Below, in pieces: positions 27,500-36,814 of a stretch of 64,000 nucleotides of DNA. Positions within the stretch are counted from its first letter, which is position 1, and each line of letters starts with the position of its first letter. A program made the translations under genes and the position numbers. Source of the stretch: Salinicola endophyticus (GTDB lineage Bacteria > Pseudomonadota > Gammaproteobacteria > Pseudomonadales > Halomonadaceae); NCBI RefSeq assembly GCF_003206575.1, contig NZ_PZJO01000003.1:406436-470435 (forward strand). The letters are read 5' to 3'. The notes under the pieces are model-generated. The model worked only from the letters and a program-made list of their open reading frames with translations. It ran no database searches and was not told the origin of the DNA.

Positions 27500-29077
27500 A
27501 TGTACCGTCGACTCTTTTACCTCCTCGTCCCCGTGACGCTGGCGCTGATTCTCGCCGTCGGCGTGGTCTGGCACCCCTGGCTCTGGCTGCTGCTGCTGTG
27601 GGTGCCGCTGGCGCTGATTGGCTGGCGCGATCTGCGCTCCACCGCCAACGTGCTCTACAACTACCCGCTGATCGGGCATCTGCGCTACATGCTCGAGTTC
27701 GTGCGCCCCGAGCTACGGCAGTACTTCTTCGAATCCGAGACCAGCGGGCGGCCCTTCTCCCGCGAGCAGCGCAACCTGATCAACGCCCGCGCCGATGGCA
27801 CCGGCGATACCTCGCCCTTCGGCACCATCCGTGACGTCGATGCCGCCGGCTACAACTTCTCCTTCCACTCGATGGCGCCGCGCAAAGTGGCCGACGAGCA
27901 GCGCTTCATCACCATCGGCGGCCCCCAGTGCACGCGGCCCTACCGCTCGTCGCGCCTCAACATCTCGGCGATGAGCTTCGGCTCGCTCTCGGGCAACGCC
28001 ATCGAGGCGATGAACCTGGGGGCCAAGCAGGGCGGCTTTGCCCACGATACCGGCGAGGGGGCGATCAGCCCCTACCATGAGAAGCACGGCGGCGACCTGA
28101 TCTGGGAGCTGGGGACCGCCTACTTCGGCTGCCGCCACAAGAATGGCCGCTTCGATGCCGAGACCTTCCGCGACAAGGCGCGCCTCGAGCAGGTCAAGAT
28201 GGTCGAGATCAAGATCTCCCAGGGGGCCAAGCCCTCTCACGGTGGGCTGCTGCCGGGGGCCAAGGTCAATCAGGAGATCGCCAGCACCCGCCAGATCGAG
28301 GCCGGCCAGGATTGTGCCTCGCCCCCCGGGCATCCGGAGTTCTCCAACCCGCGTGAACTGATGGCGTTCGTCGCCCAGCTGCGCGAGCTCTGCGATGGCA
28401 AGCCGGTGGGCATCAAACTGTGTCTCGGCGTGCGCCACGAGTTTCTGGGTATCTGCAAGGCGATGATCGAGACCGGCACGCTGGTCGATTTCATCGTCAT
28501 CGATGGCGCCGAGGGCGGCACCGGTGCGGCGCCCCAGGAGTTCTCGGACCGCCTCGGTGTCTTCATCGACGAGGCGCTGCCGTTCGTCGACAACGCTCTG
28601 CGCGGCGCCGGGCTGCGTGACAAGATCCGCCTCGTCGCCAGCGGTAAGGTCGCCCTGGGCTACGACATGGTGGTCAAGACCGCGCTCGGCGCCGATATGT
28701 GCAACGCCGCGCGCCCGTTCATGTTTGCGGTCGGCTGTATCCAGGCCCGGCGCTGCCACACCAACAAGTGCCCCACGGGCGTGGCAACCCAGGACCCCAA
28801 GCGGGCGCGGGCGATCAACGTGCCGGAGAAGGCGGAGCGGGTGGCGCGCTACCACCGCGCAACCCTGGATGGCTTCGCCGCGATCACCGGTGCCATGGGG
28901 CTCGAGCGCTTCGATGCGCTGACTCCGGACCATATCCGCCACCGCAGCAGCTATGCGCCAGCGCGTGGCTATGCGGCGTTCGAGCTGCCGCGGCTGCAAG
29001 ATGGCCAACTGCTGGGGGATGAGATTCCCGAGGCGTGGCAGGCCGACTGGCGCGCCGCCGCCGTCGACCACTTCTGA
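27500..29077 (+). CDS. Membrane-anchored FMN-binding glutamate-synthase-family protein
   Basis: A 525-residue protein. Residues 5-42 contain two adjacent hydrophobic helices, followed from about 90 by a glutamate-synthase FMN/2-oxoglutarate domain. Recognisable segments are MSFGSLSGNAIEAMNLGAK, GGFAHDTGEGAISPYH and SQGAKPSHGGLLPG. The cysteine cluster CHTNKCPTGVATQ corresponds to the 3Fe-4S region of GltB. It lacks the amidotransferase domain, so it is not a full GOGAT. The true reaction of these stand-alone proteins is not established; a membrane-bound flavin oxidoreductase is the safe description. Confidence 0.85.
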   Translation: MYRRLFYLLVPVTLALILAVGVVWHPWLWLLLLWVPLALIGWRDLRSTANVLYNYPLIGHLRYMLEFVRPELRQYFFESETSGRPFSREQRNLINARADGTGDTSPFGTIRDVDAAGYNFSFHSMAPRKVADEQRFITIGGPQCTRPYRSSRLNISAMSFGSLSGNAIEAMNLGAKQGGFAHDTGEGAISPYHEKHGGDLIWELGTAYFGCRHKNGRFDAETFRDKARLEQVKMVEIKISQGAKPSHGGLLPGAKVNQEIASTRQIEAGQDCASPPGHPEFSNPRELMAFVAQLRELCDGKPVGIKLCLGVRHEFLGICKAMIETGTLVDFIVIDGAEGGTGAAPQEFSDRLGVFIDEALPFVDNALRGAGLRDKIRLVASGKVALGYDMVVKTALGADMCNAARPFMFAVGCIQARRCHTNKCPTGVATQDPKRARAINVPEKAERVARYHRATLDGFAAITGAMGLERFDALTPDHIRHRSSYAPARGYAAFELPRLQDGQLLGDEIPEAWQADWRAAAVDHF

Positions 29078-29249
29078 GCCAGCGTCACGGTAAGCACGTG
29101 GGGGCTATTGTGAAGGTCTCGGCGCGCAGGTCCTGGTGAACAGATCCTGGTGAGAAAGTTCTTGGCGCGAAGATCGGTACTCGGTGGAACTCTGGCTGTG
29201 GCGTAGGCTCTGAGGCTCGACCCCCACGATGACAAGCAGGAGACTATCG

Positions 29250-31400
29250 ATGCGGCGCTTTCCCGGATTTGCCTATCTTGCCGAGACGCCCGATGCAGCG
29301 GGCGCAGGCTCGAGCGCCGAGGCCGACGCGCACCGCTGGCTGGAGGCGATCGACGACCCCGAGGCGCTGGCCTGGGTCGAGGCGCACAATCGCGATACCC
29401 TCGACGCCCTGGGCGGCCCTGAGCTCGATCACCTGACCGCCGAGCTGCGCGAGATCCTCGATGCCGACGATCGTATCCCCTTCGTGGTCAAGCGCGGCGA
29501 GCACTACTACAACTTCTGGCAGGATGCCGATCACCCCCGCGGGGTGTGGCGGCGGACCCACTGGACCTCCTACTGCCAGGCCAAGCCCGAGTGGGAAGTG
29601 CTGATCGATGTCGACGCCCTCAACGCTGCCGAGGGCGAGAGCTGGGTGTGGCATGGCGCGCGCTGCCTCGAGCCCGAGGCGCCGGCGGGCGTCTGGGAAC
29701 GGGCGCTGGTGGCGCTCTCCCCGGGTGGCACCGATGCCGACGTGACCCGCGAGTTCGATCTCATCAACAAGCGCTGGGTCGAGGAGGGTTTTCAGCGGCC
29801 CGCGGCCAAGGGCGGTCTGAGCTGGATCGACCGTGACAGTGTCTACGTCTATACCGATTTCGGCCCCGATGCCGCGGGGCAGAGCGCGCTCACCAGCTCG
29901 GGGTATCCGCGCTGCGTCAAACGCTGGCGGCGGGGGCAGCCGCTGGCCGCGGCGGAGACGCTGTTCGAGGCGGCGGAGAGTGACCTGATGGCGATCGCCT
30001 TTCGCGATCGCACCCGCGGCTTCGAGCGCGACTTCATCCAGCACGCCCTGGCGTTCTACGAGCAGCGCTTGATCGAGCGGCTGCCCGATGGCACCCAGGT
30101 CCCGCTCGACCTGCCGCTTTCGGCCCAGGCCAGCGTGCACCGCGAGTGGCTGCTGGTGCTGCTGCGCGATGACTGGGCCCCGGCGGCGACGTGCTATCCC
30201 GGCGGGGCGCTGCTGGCGATCGACTACGCCGCGTTCAAGGCCGGTGCCCGTGATTTCCGCGTGCTCTTCACGCCGGATGCCCGGCGCTCGCTGGAGGGGT
30301 TCGAGTGGACCCGGCACTATCTGGTGCTGGATATTCTCGAAGACGTCAAACACCGCTTCGTGCGCCTCGAACCTCGCGCCGGGGCTGCATGGGCAAGCCT
30401 GGCGCTCGATACCCTACCGCCCACCGGCGAGGTGGGTCTCTCAGCGGTGGACGACGAGACCAGCGACGAGGTCTTCGTCGTGGTCACCGACTATCTGACG
30501 CCGACCACGCTGTCGCGCCTCGACCTGGCCCAGGCCGAGACCGCCAACGCGGGACCCAGCCCGATCAAGCAGGCACCGGCTCTCTTCGACGCCAGTGGCA
30601 TGCGGGTCGAGCAGCGCTTCGCCACCAGCGACGATGGCACCCGCGTGCCCTATTTCCTGGTGCTGCCGGCGGGCATCGACGACGTTTCACGTGAAACAGC
30701 GCTGCCCACGCTGCTCTACGGCTATGGCGGGTTCGAAATCTCGCTCACGCCGCACTATGCCCCCGATGTGGGGCGCTGCTGGCTCGCCCGTGGCGGTGCC
30801 TATGCGGTGGCCAACATCCGGGGCGGCGGTGAATATGGCCCGCGCTGGCACCGTGCCGCGCTCAAGGCGGATCGCCACAAGGCGTTCGAGGATTTCGCCG
30901 CGGTGGCCGCGGACCTGGTCGCCAGCGGCGTGACCACACCGCGCCAGCTGGGCATCCAAGGCGGCTCCAACGGCGGCCTGCTGGTGGGCAACATGATCAC
31001 CCGCTACCCGGATCACTTCGCCGCCGCGGTATGTGAAGTGCCGCTGCTCGACATGCGCCGCTACCACCAGCTGCTCGCCGGCGCTTCATGGATGGCCGAG
31101 TACGGCGATCCGGATAGCGACGACTGGGAACGCTTCCTGAAGGACTACTCGCCCTATCACAACCTGCGCGGGGGCGTGGACTATCCGGCGGTACTATTCA
31201 CCACCTCGACCCGCGACGACCGCGTGCACCCCGGGCATGCGCGCAAGATGATGGCGAAGATGGAAGCGATGAACGTAGGCGATATCCACTACTATGAGAA
31301 CACCGAAGGCGGCCACGGTGGCGCTGCGGACAGCGCCCAACGGGCGCGGTTGAGCGCGCTGGCCTGGCGTTTTCTGTGGCAGCGGCTGGGGGCGGACTAG
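29250..31400 (+). CDS. Prolyl oligopeptidase family (S9A) serine peptidase
   Basis: A protein of about 716 residues with an N-terminal seven-blade propeller and a C-terminal alpha/beta hydrolase domain. The serine motif is GGSNGGLLVG. The aspartate lies in TSTRDDRVHPGHA and the histidine in EGGHGGA, in the S9 order Ser-Asp-His. NIRGGGEYGPRWH is another S9A landmark. It probably cleaves short peptides after proline or basic residues. There is no signal peptide, so it is cytosolic. ATG at 29250 is preceded by CAGGAG at 7 bases; an in-frame ATG at 29229 is the alternative. Confidence 0.92.
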   Translation: MRRFPGFAYLAETPDAAGAGSSAEADAHRWLEAIDDPEALAWVEAHNRDTLDALGGPELDHLTAELREILDADDRIPFVVKRGEHYYNFWQDADHPRGVWRRTHWTSYCQAKPEWEVLIDVDALNAAEGESWVWHGARCLEPEAPAGVWERALVALSPGGTDADVTREFDLINKRWVEEGFQRPAAKGGLSWIDRDSVYVYTDFGPDAAGQSALTSSGYPRCVKRWRRGQPLAAAETLFEAAESDLMAIAFRDRTRGFERDFIQHALAFYEQRLIERLPDGTQVPLDLPLSAQASVHREWLLVLLRDDWAPAATCYPGGALLAIDYAAFKAGARDFRVLFTPDARRSLEGFEWTRHYLVLDILEDVKHRFVRLEPRAGAAWASLALDTLPPTGEVGLSAVDDETSDEVFVVVTDYLTPTTLSRLDLAQAETANAGPSPIKQAPALFDASGMRVEQRFATSDDGTRVPYFLVLPAGIDDVSRETALPTLLYGYGGFEISLTPHYAPDVGRCWLARGGAYAVANIRGGGEYGPRWHRAALKADRHKAFEDFAAVAADLVASGVTTPRQLGIQGGSNGGLLVGNMITRYPDHFAAAVCEVPLLDMRRYHQLLAGASWMAEYGDPDSDDWERFLKDYSPYHNLRGGVDYPAVLFTTSTRDDRVHPGHARKMMAKMEAMNVGDIHYYENTEGGHGGAADSAQRARLSALAWRFLWQRLGAD

Positions 31401-31504
31401 GGCGCCGGTGTCTTGGTGCTGCGCGTGGCGCTCGGGCATACTGAGCGCCACGCTTCTCCCGTCCGGCCTGCCGGCGGGACACACCGACATGGAAGACCTC
31501 ACCG

Positions 31505-32461
31505 ATGAGTCAGAACACCGTCAAGCTGGGCGTGGTGATGGATCCCATCGCCGATATCGCCTACAAGAAGGACACCACCCTGGCACTGCTGTGGGCGGCC
31601 AAGGCCAAGGGCTGGTCGCTCTACTATCTCGAGCAGGAGGATCTCTACCTCTACGAGGGGCGCGCCATGGGCAGCGTGCGCACGCTCGATGTGCACCACG
31701 ATCCGGATCACTGGTTCGACCTCGGCGAGCGCGAGGCGATGCCGCTGGGTGAGCTCGACGTGATCCTGATGCGCAAGGATCCGCCGGTGGACGGACACTT
31801 CCTCAACGCCGTGCACCTGCTGGCGTTCGCCGAGCGCGAGGGAACCCTGGTGGTCAACCCGACCCGGGCGCTATTCGAGTGCAACGAGAAGCTGTTCGCC
31901 CAGCAGTTCACCCACTGCATCCCGCCCAGTGTGGTCTCCGCCAATGCGGCGGTGCTGCGCGCCTTCCAGGCCGAGCATGGCGATACCATCTTCAAGCCGC
32001 TCGATGGCATGGGGGGCACCGGGATCTTTCATATCGGCCCCGAGGGGCGCAACCTCGGCGCGGTGATCGAGCAGCTCACCGAGCGCGGCCAGCGCCAGAT
32101 CATGGCCCAGCGCTATCTGCCGGAGATCAAGGACGGCGACACCCGCATTCTGCTGGTCGACGGCGAGCCGGTGCCCTTTGGCCTGGCGCGCATTCCCAGT
32201 GCCGGCGAGACCCGCGGCAACCTGGCCGCTGGCGGTCGCGGGGTCTCCCGCGAGCTGACCGAGCGCGACTACTGGCTGGTGGAGCAGGTCAAGCCGGCGA
32301 TCCGCGAGCGCGGGCTGCTGTTCGTCGGGCTCGACGTGATCGGCGACTACATCACCGAGATCAATGTCACCAGCCCGACCTGCGTCCGCGAGATCGACGA
32401 CCAGCGCGGTACCGACATCCCCGGGCTGCTGATGGCCGCGATCGAGAAGCGTCTGGCTTGA
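31505..32461 (+). CDS. gshB: Glutathione synthetase
   Basis: A 318-residue ATP-grasp enzyme of normal length. It begins VKLGVVMDPIADI. The ATP-binding loop KPLDGMGGTGIF is at about 164-175, and EINVTSPTCVREID near residue 285 carries metal ligands. It joins gamma-glutamylcysteine and glycine in the cytosol. It is followed by yqgE and ruvX, the classical gshB-yqgE-yqgF order. Confidence 0.97.
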   Translation: MSQNTVKLGVVMDPIADIAYKKDTTLALLWAAKAKGWSLYYLEQEDLYLYEGRAMGSVRTLDVHHDPDHWFDLGEREAMPLGELDVILMRKDPPVDGHFLNAVHLLAFAEREGTLVVNPTRALFECNEKLFAQQFTHCIPPSVVSANAAVLRAFQAEHGDTIFKPLDGMGGTGIFHIGPEGRNLGAVIEQLTERGQRQIMAQRYLPEIKDGDTRILLVDGEPVPFGLARIPSAGETRGNLAAGGRGVSRELTERDYWLVEQVKPAIRERGLLFVGLDVIGDYITEINVTSPTCVREIDDQRGTDIPGLLMAAIEKRLA

Positions 32462-32651
32462 TTCCGCCGCGACACGACCCCATCTCGGCGTGTCCTGTCA
32501 CGCCGCGTGGCCGTGAGCGACGCGCGGCTCCCGGTGCCGCTGCGACATCCGTCGCCCCGACGACAACGTCGGGATACGCGGGTGTTACACTGCAAGCTGA
32601 CCTCAGGCGTGCCGGCAGGCCGGCGGCGCGCTGCGATTTCGACGGAGTCTC

Positions 32652-33209
32652 ATGCAAAGCCTGAAACACTACTTCCTGATGGCGATGCCGCACCTGGAAG
32701 ATCCCAATTTCGCCGGCACCCTGACCTATCTGTGCGATCACGATGACGATGGCACCCTGGGGGTGATCGTCAACCGGCCCTCCGAACTCACCCTCCAGGG
32801 GCTGTTCGAGCAGCTCGACATCGAGTCCGAGCCGGGGCCGCACAACGAGATCCTGGTCTACGACGGTGGCCCGACCTATCGCGACCGCGGGTTCATCCTG
32901 CATCGCGGCAGCGCCGACGAGTGGGACTCCAGCATCCAGGTGGCCGAGGACATCGCTCTGACGACCTCGATGGACATGCTCCAAGCGATCGCCCAGCGGC
33001 GTGGCCCGGAGCACTTTCTGGTCACCCTGGGCTGCGCCGGCTGGAAGGCTGGCCAGCTCGAGGACGAGCTCAAGCAAAACACCTGGCTGACGGTCGAAGG
33101 CGACGGCGACATCCTGTTCCGGCAACCGCCGGAGCAGCGCCTGGCGGCTGCCGCCGGGCGTCTCGGGGTCGACCTCAACCTGATGACCCGCGACGCCGGA
33201 CATGCCTGA
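32652..33209 (+). CDS. yqgE: YqgE/AlgH family protein
   Basis: A 185-residue UPF0301 protein. It begins LKHYFLMAMPHLEDPNFAGTL with GVIVNRPSELTL following, and has the conserved TLGCAGWKAGQLEDEL near residue 125. AlgH of Pseudomonas was named for an effect on alginate genes, but the molecular role is unresolved. Its stop overlaps the ruvX start by one base, indicating translational coupling. Confidence 0.93.
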   Translation: MQSLKHYFLMAMPHLEDPNFAGTLTYLCDHDDDGTLGVIVNRPSELTLQGLFEQLDIESEPGPHNEILVYDGGPTYRDRGFILHRGSADEWDSSIQVAEDIALTTSMDMLQAIAQRRGPEHFLVTLGCAGWKAGQLEDELKQNTWLTVEGDGDILFRQPPEQRLAAAAGRLGVDLNLMTRDAGHA

Positions 33210-33664
33210 TGACCTGCCTCGGCGGTAGCGCCAGCGACAAGCTCGGCCAACGTCTGGTGATGGCCTTCGACTACGGTACCCGGCGGATCGGTGTGGCGGT
33301 GGGCAACGAGATGCTGGGCTCGGCGAGCGGGCTCGACCCGCTGCCGGCGCGGGACGGCATTCCCGACTGGGCGCAGATCGAGCGACTGCTGGCGGAGTGG
33401 CAGCCGGACCTGCTGGTGGTGGGGCTACCGATCCATGACGACGGCAGCGAGTCCGAGATGAGCGTGCGGGCGCGCAAGTTCGGCAACCGCCTGCACGGGC
33501 GCTTCGGCAAGCCTGTCGAGATGTTCGATGAGCGCGGCACCACCCAGGCGGCCAAGCAGATCGCCGCCCAGGGTGGCCACCGCGGCAACTACCGCGACCG
33601 CGGTGTCGACGGCATCGCCGCGCAGCTCATCCTGGAGAACTGGTTCACCCGCGCGCAGGCGTGA
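33209..33664 (+). CDS. ruvX: Holliday junction resolvase-like RNase, pre-16S rRNA nuclease YqgF
   Basis: A 151-residue RNase H-fold protein. The first catalytic aspartate is in VMAFDYGTRRIGVAVG at about 18-33. VVGLPIHDDGSES follows, then FDERGTTQAAK with the acidic residue and a C-terminal DGIAAQLILENWF. It matures the 5' end of 16S rRNA. ATG at 33209 shares a base with the yqgE stop (TGATG). Confidence 0.93.
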   Translation: MTCLGGSASDKLGQRLVMAFDYGTRRIGVAVGNEMLGSASGLDPLPARDGIPDWAQIERLLAEWQPDLLVVGLPIHDDGSESEMSVRARKFGNRLHGRFGKPVEMFDERGTTQAAKQIAAQGGHRGNYRDRGVDGIAAQLILENWFTRAQA

Positions 33665-33688
33665 CACTGCATCCGGGTGTCACGCCTG
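33656..33688. terminator. 11-bp perfect hairpin at the ruvX stop codon
   Basis: CAGGCGTGACA (33656-33666) pairs perfectly with TGTCACGCCTG (33678-33688) around an 11-base loop, and the ruvX stop lies within the left arm. Probable transcript terminator or 3' stabiliser of gshB-yqgE-ruvX. Confidence 0.5.
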
Positions 33689-33774
33689 CCGCTCGATCCC
33701 GCCTGTCTTAGAAGACCTTTCACAACCGCCAGACCACGTGGGCAGGGCGTCGCGAGGGCGCTGTGACCCCCTCC

Positions 33775-33837
33775 CTGGGCGCTACCTTTGCCATCCCTGG
33801 CAAAGGACCCTCGCTTTGTCCTGCCCCCGGCGCCCAG
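33775..33837. terminator. Nested stem-loop between convergent ruvX and pyrB
   Basis: An inner 9-bp perfect hairpin, CCTTTGCCA (33785-33793) with TGGCAAAGG (33798-33806) around TCCC, lies within an outer 8-bp pair, CTGGGCGC (33775-33782) with GCGCCCAG (33830-33837). It lies just past the pyrB stop (minus strand), so it fits a terminator of pyrB. Confidence 0.5.
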
Positions 33838-33862
33838 TGTCAGAAGGTTTGGACATGCGCTC

Positions 33863-34903
33863 TTATTGGGCCTTCAGCGCGCGATCGTCGACGCCGAAGG
33901 TCTCCGGCACGAACCAGCGCACTTCGCGCAGGTCGCGGGCGATCTCCTCTTCCACTTTGAGCAGATGGGCGAAGATTGCCATACGCATGGGGATGCCGTT
34001 GTCGGTCTGGCGGAAGATCGCCAGGCGCGGGTCGCCATTGAGATCGGTGGAGAGGTCGTTGGCACCGGGGCGGCTGTCCCGCGGCAGCGGGTGCATGACC
34101 ACGGTGGTGGGGGAGCAGCGGCGGTCGAGGAAGCCGCGGTCGACCACGAAGTCGGCGGTCAGCTCGGTGAAGCTTTCGGTCATCTCGGCGGTGAAGCGCT
34201 CGCGCTGGATGCGCGTGGCGTAGATCACGTCGACATCGGCGAAATCCTCGGCCAGGCTTGGCCGGGTCTCGATCCGGTGCCCGCGGGAAGCCACCAGGTC
34301 GACCAGATGCTGCGGCATCTCCAGCCCCGGCGGCGACACCAGGGTGATGCGCAGGGGGGCGTAGAGCGAGAGCAGCTTGATCAGCGAGTGCACCGTGCGC
34401 CCATACTTGAGATCCCCGGTCAGCAGCAGATGCGCCCCCGCCAGCGGCTTGCCCAGCCGCGCGAACTCCTTGCTGATGGTATAGACGTCGAGCAGCGCCT
34501 GGCTGGGGTGCTCGCCGGGGCCGTCGCCACCGTTGATCACCGGCACCCGGGTCGCCTCGGCGAATTCCGCCACCGAGCCCTGCTCCGGGTGACGCATGAC
34601 GATGGCGTCGACATAGCCGCCCATCACCCGGCTGGTGTCGTAGAGCGACTCGCCCTTGGCCATCGAGGAGAAGGTGAAGCCGGTGGTGTCGCAGACGCTG
34701 CCGCCGAGGCGACAGAAGGCGGCGTTGAAGCTGATTCGCGTGCGCGTGCTGGCCTCGAAGAAGAGGTTGCCGAGCACCGCCCCCTCCAGCACCCGCGTCA
34801 CCTGGCGCCGCTGAGCGATCGGTTCCATGCGCTCGGCGAGGCGGATCAGATGATCCACGGCGTCGCGATTGAGAGAGTCGACGGAGAGCAGGTGCGGGGA
34901 CAT
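33863..34903 (-). CDS. pyrB: Aspartate carbamoyltransferase
   Basis: A protein of about 346 residues. The carbamoyl-phosphate loop FEASTRTRISF is at 49-59. The aspartate-side segments GGDGPGEHPSQALLD and MHPLPRDSR are intact. It makes N-carbamoyl-aspartate for pyrimidine synthesis. It is longer than E. coli PyrB (311 residues). No pyrI or pyrC follows. I chose ATG at 34903 (GAGG 6 bases upstream). Its position beside the ureide genes may be chance or may reflect recycling of carbamoyl nitrogen. Confidence 0.92.
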   Translation of the reverse strand: MSPHLLSVDSLNRDAVDHLIRLAERMEPIAQRRQVTRVLEGAVLGNLFFEASTRTRISFNAAFCRLGGSVCDTTGFTFSSMAKGESLYDTSRVMGGYVDAIVMRHPEQGSVAEFAEATRVPVINGGDGPGEHPSQALLDVYTISKEFARLGKPLAGAHLLLTGDLKYGRTVHSLIKLLSLYAPLRITLVSPPGLEMPQHLVDLVASRGHRIETRPSLAEDFADVDVIYATRIQRERFTAEMTESFTELTADFVVDRGFLDRRCSPTTVVMHPLPRDSRPGANDLSTDLNGDPRLAIFRQTDNGIPMRMAIFAHLLKVEEEIARDLREVRWFVPETFGVDDRALKAQ

Positions 34904-35014
34904 GGCGGACCTCACTGGCGGGTGGCGGTATCGGGGCCGGTCTGGCCGGGCGATAGTGTAGCGCCGAGGCTCTCCGGGATCATCCGTCGCGCGTCGCGGT
35001 GCCCGCCCCGCGCC

Positions 35015-36016
35015 TCAGGCCGGTGGTTCGCTGGGCGTCTTGCCGCCGAGTCTGGCGGTGATCTCGCGGGCGGTATCGGCGACCAGCGCGGCCAGCTTGG
35101 GCAGGCGCGAGTCGTCGATCCGTGCCACCGGGCCGGAGACCGAGATCGCCGCCAGCGGCAGGCCGCTCTCGTCGTGCAGGGTGGCGGCGACACAGTTGAG
35201 ACCGATGGCGTGCTCCTCGCGGTCGACCGCATAGCCCTGGCGCCGGATCGTCTCCAACTGGGCGCGCAGCGTCTCCAGGTCGGTGAGGGTGTTGGGGGTC
35301 TCGCCTTCGAGGACGCGCCCCCCCATGACGCGCTCGAACTCCTGCTCGGGCATCCACGCCAGCAGCGCCTTGCCCACGCCCGAGGCGTGCAGCGGCGCGC
35401 GCGAGCCCAGGCGGGTGATCATGCGCATCATCTGTTGCGACTCGCTCTGGGCCAGATAGACCACCATGCCGTCGTCACGAATGCCCAGGTTGGCGGTCTC
35501 GCCGCTGAGTGCGGTGAGCCGGCGCAGGAAGGGGCGTGCGGTGGCGACGAAATCGCGCGCCTCGAGGAAGCTGTTGCCGATACGGAAGGTCTTGACGTCG
35601 ATCCGCCACAGGCCGTTGGTGCCATCCTGGGTGATGAAGCCCTGCTGGTGCAGCGCCTGCAGCAGCCGGTGGGCGGTGGAAGGGGCGAGGCCGAGGGCAT
35701 CGGCGACCTCCGAGAGCGCGAGCCCGTTGGGCGCGGCGGCCAGCGCTTCGAGGATGGTCAGACCGCGCACCAGCGACTGGCTGTGGCCGCCGGCGCTCTT
35801 GCCACCGGCGGCCGGGCGGCCGACCGCCCGGCGCTTCTCGCCGCTGCCGCCGGTAGCCCGTCGCTGGGCTGTCTCCGGCTCCTGCTGCTGGGTCGTGTCT
35901 TGCGCCGTGTCGCTCGCCCGCTGCCGCTTTTGTTCCGTCACCCGCTGCCGCTCTCGTGGTTGAGATTCGTGGTTGAGAAAGAGACCCGGCGCGTGCCATG
36001 GGGCAGCGCCGGGCAT
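35015..36016 (-). CDS. IclR-family transcriptional regulator
   Basis: A 333-residue protein. An unusually long charged and glutamine-rich N-terminal tail (about 75 residues) precedes a winged helix (SLVRGLTILEALAAAPNGLALSEVADALG) and an IclR effector domain (LHASGVGKALLAWMPEQEF, GLNCVAATLHDESGLPLAAISVSGP). It lies 50 bases after uraD on the same strand, so it may be cotranscribed with uraD and sense a ureide, as AllR does. The real start may be a GTG at 35941, which would shorten the tail to about 50 residues. Confidence 0.87.
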   Translation of the reverse strand: MPGAAPWHAPGLFLNHESQPRERQRVTEQKRQRASDTAQDTTQQQEPETAQRRATGGSGEKRRAVGRPAAGGKSAGGHSQSLVRGLTILEALAAAPNGLALSEVADALGLAPSTAHRLLQALHQQGFITQDGTNGLWRIDVKTFRIGNSFLEARDFVATARPFLRRLTALSGETANLGIRDDGMVVYLAQSESQQMMRMITRLGSRAPLHASGVGKALLAWMPEQEFERVMGGRVLEGETPNTLTDLETLRAQLETIRRQGYAVDREEHAIGLNCVAATLHDESGLPLAAISVSGPVARIDDSRLPKLAALVADTAREITARLGGKTPSEPPA

Positions 36017-36066
36017 TGTTCAGGATAACCCGATCGATGGTGAGCTGTCTTTGCCGGCGGCTGGCG

Positions 36067-36594
36067 TCATGCGCTGATGCTGCGTGCCTCCAGGCGCAGC
36101 AGGGCGATCCGGTGGATCTGTGCGATGGCGGTATGGCGCTCCGCTTCCGGGGTCTGTTCCAGGCGCTGTGCGAAGGCGTCGAGAATGGCGTGGCGATCGA
36201 GACCGCGTACGGCGATCACGAAGGGAAAGCCGAAGCGCTCGCGATAGGCGGCGTTGAGCTGCTCGAAGCGGGCAAACTCCTCCGGGGTACACTGGTCGAG
36301 CCCGGCACCGGCCTGTTCGCGGCGGGAATCCGCGGTCAGGGTCGCGGCTACGGCGGCCTTGGCGGCCAGATCCGGGTGGGCCCGGATCAGTGCCAGCTGG
36401 GCCTCGGGGGAGGCGGCGTCGACCGGCTCGCGCAGCCGCGCGGCGAGTCCCGCGGGAGTGTCGTGGCGGTCATCGAGGCCGCTGTCCCAGGCGGCGGCGG
36501 CGATCCACGCCGAGTGTTCGTAGATATCGCCGTAGGTGGCGATGAAATCCTCGCGCGTGAGCTGGCTCGGGCGCGGGTGCAGACGATCCGGCAT
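36067..36594 (-). CDS. uraD: OHCU decarboxylase
   Basis: A 175-residue helical protein of the UraD family. The catalytic histidine is H73 in LIRAHPDLA; RFGFPFVIAVRG and RRREIALLRL-like ends (HRIALLRLEAR) are further landmarks. It decarboxylates 2-oxo-4-hydroxy-4-carboxy-5-ureidoimidazoline to (S)-allantoin in the cytosol. It is divergent from uraH, whose product comes just before it in the pathway, across 220 bases that carry a TTGTATACGA site near its start. Confidence 0.94.
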   Translation of the reverse strand: MPDRLHPRPSQLTREDFIATYGDIYEHSAWIAAAAWDSGLDDRHDTPAGLAARLREPVDAASPEAQLALIRAHPDLAAKAAVAATLTADSRREQAGAGLDQCTPEEFARFEQLNAAYRERFGFPFVIAVRGLDRHAILDAFAQRLEQTPEAERHTAIAQIHRIALLRLEARSISA

Positions 36595-36613
36595 ATGGGC
36601 TTTCCCTTGAATC

Positions 36614-36624
36614 TTGTATACGAA
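36614..36624. promoter_or_regulatory. GntR-type operator-like site before uraD
   Basis: TTGTATACGAA at 36614-36624 is a one-mismatch version of the TTGTATACAA palindrome typical of FCD-class GntR operators. It lies 20-30 bases upstream of the uraD start. A perfect copy occurs before the allantoin racemase gene at 42012-42023. The GntR gene at 37246 is the nearest candidate regulator. Confidence 0.5.
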
Positions 36625-36814
36625 CCGCTTTGAATGAAGTCACTGACAACGGGGCATATTCTGGTGGTCGTCTGACACGTCGACGAGCGCCGTACGGGTC
36701 AGATAGTGCCAAAGCTACCGCCAAGTGTCCGCGTCGATCCAGCCTTTCCCCTGCGATGGGCGGTGGGCGCGCGCCGGTGGCCCCCTTTTCTCCGCTCCCG
36801 ATCGCGAGGCGTGC

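Noticed and set aside
29105-29165. CCTGGTGA direct repeats before the oligopeptidase gene
   Set aside because: Two short copies only, with no promoter or symmetry; likely chance.
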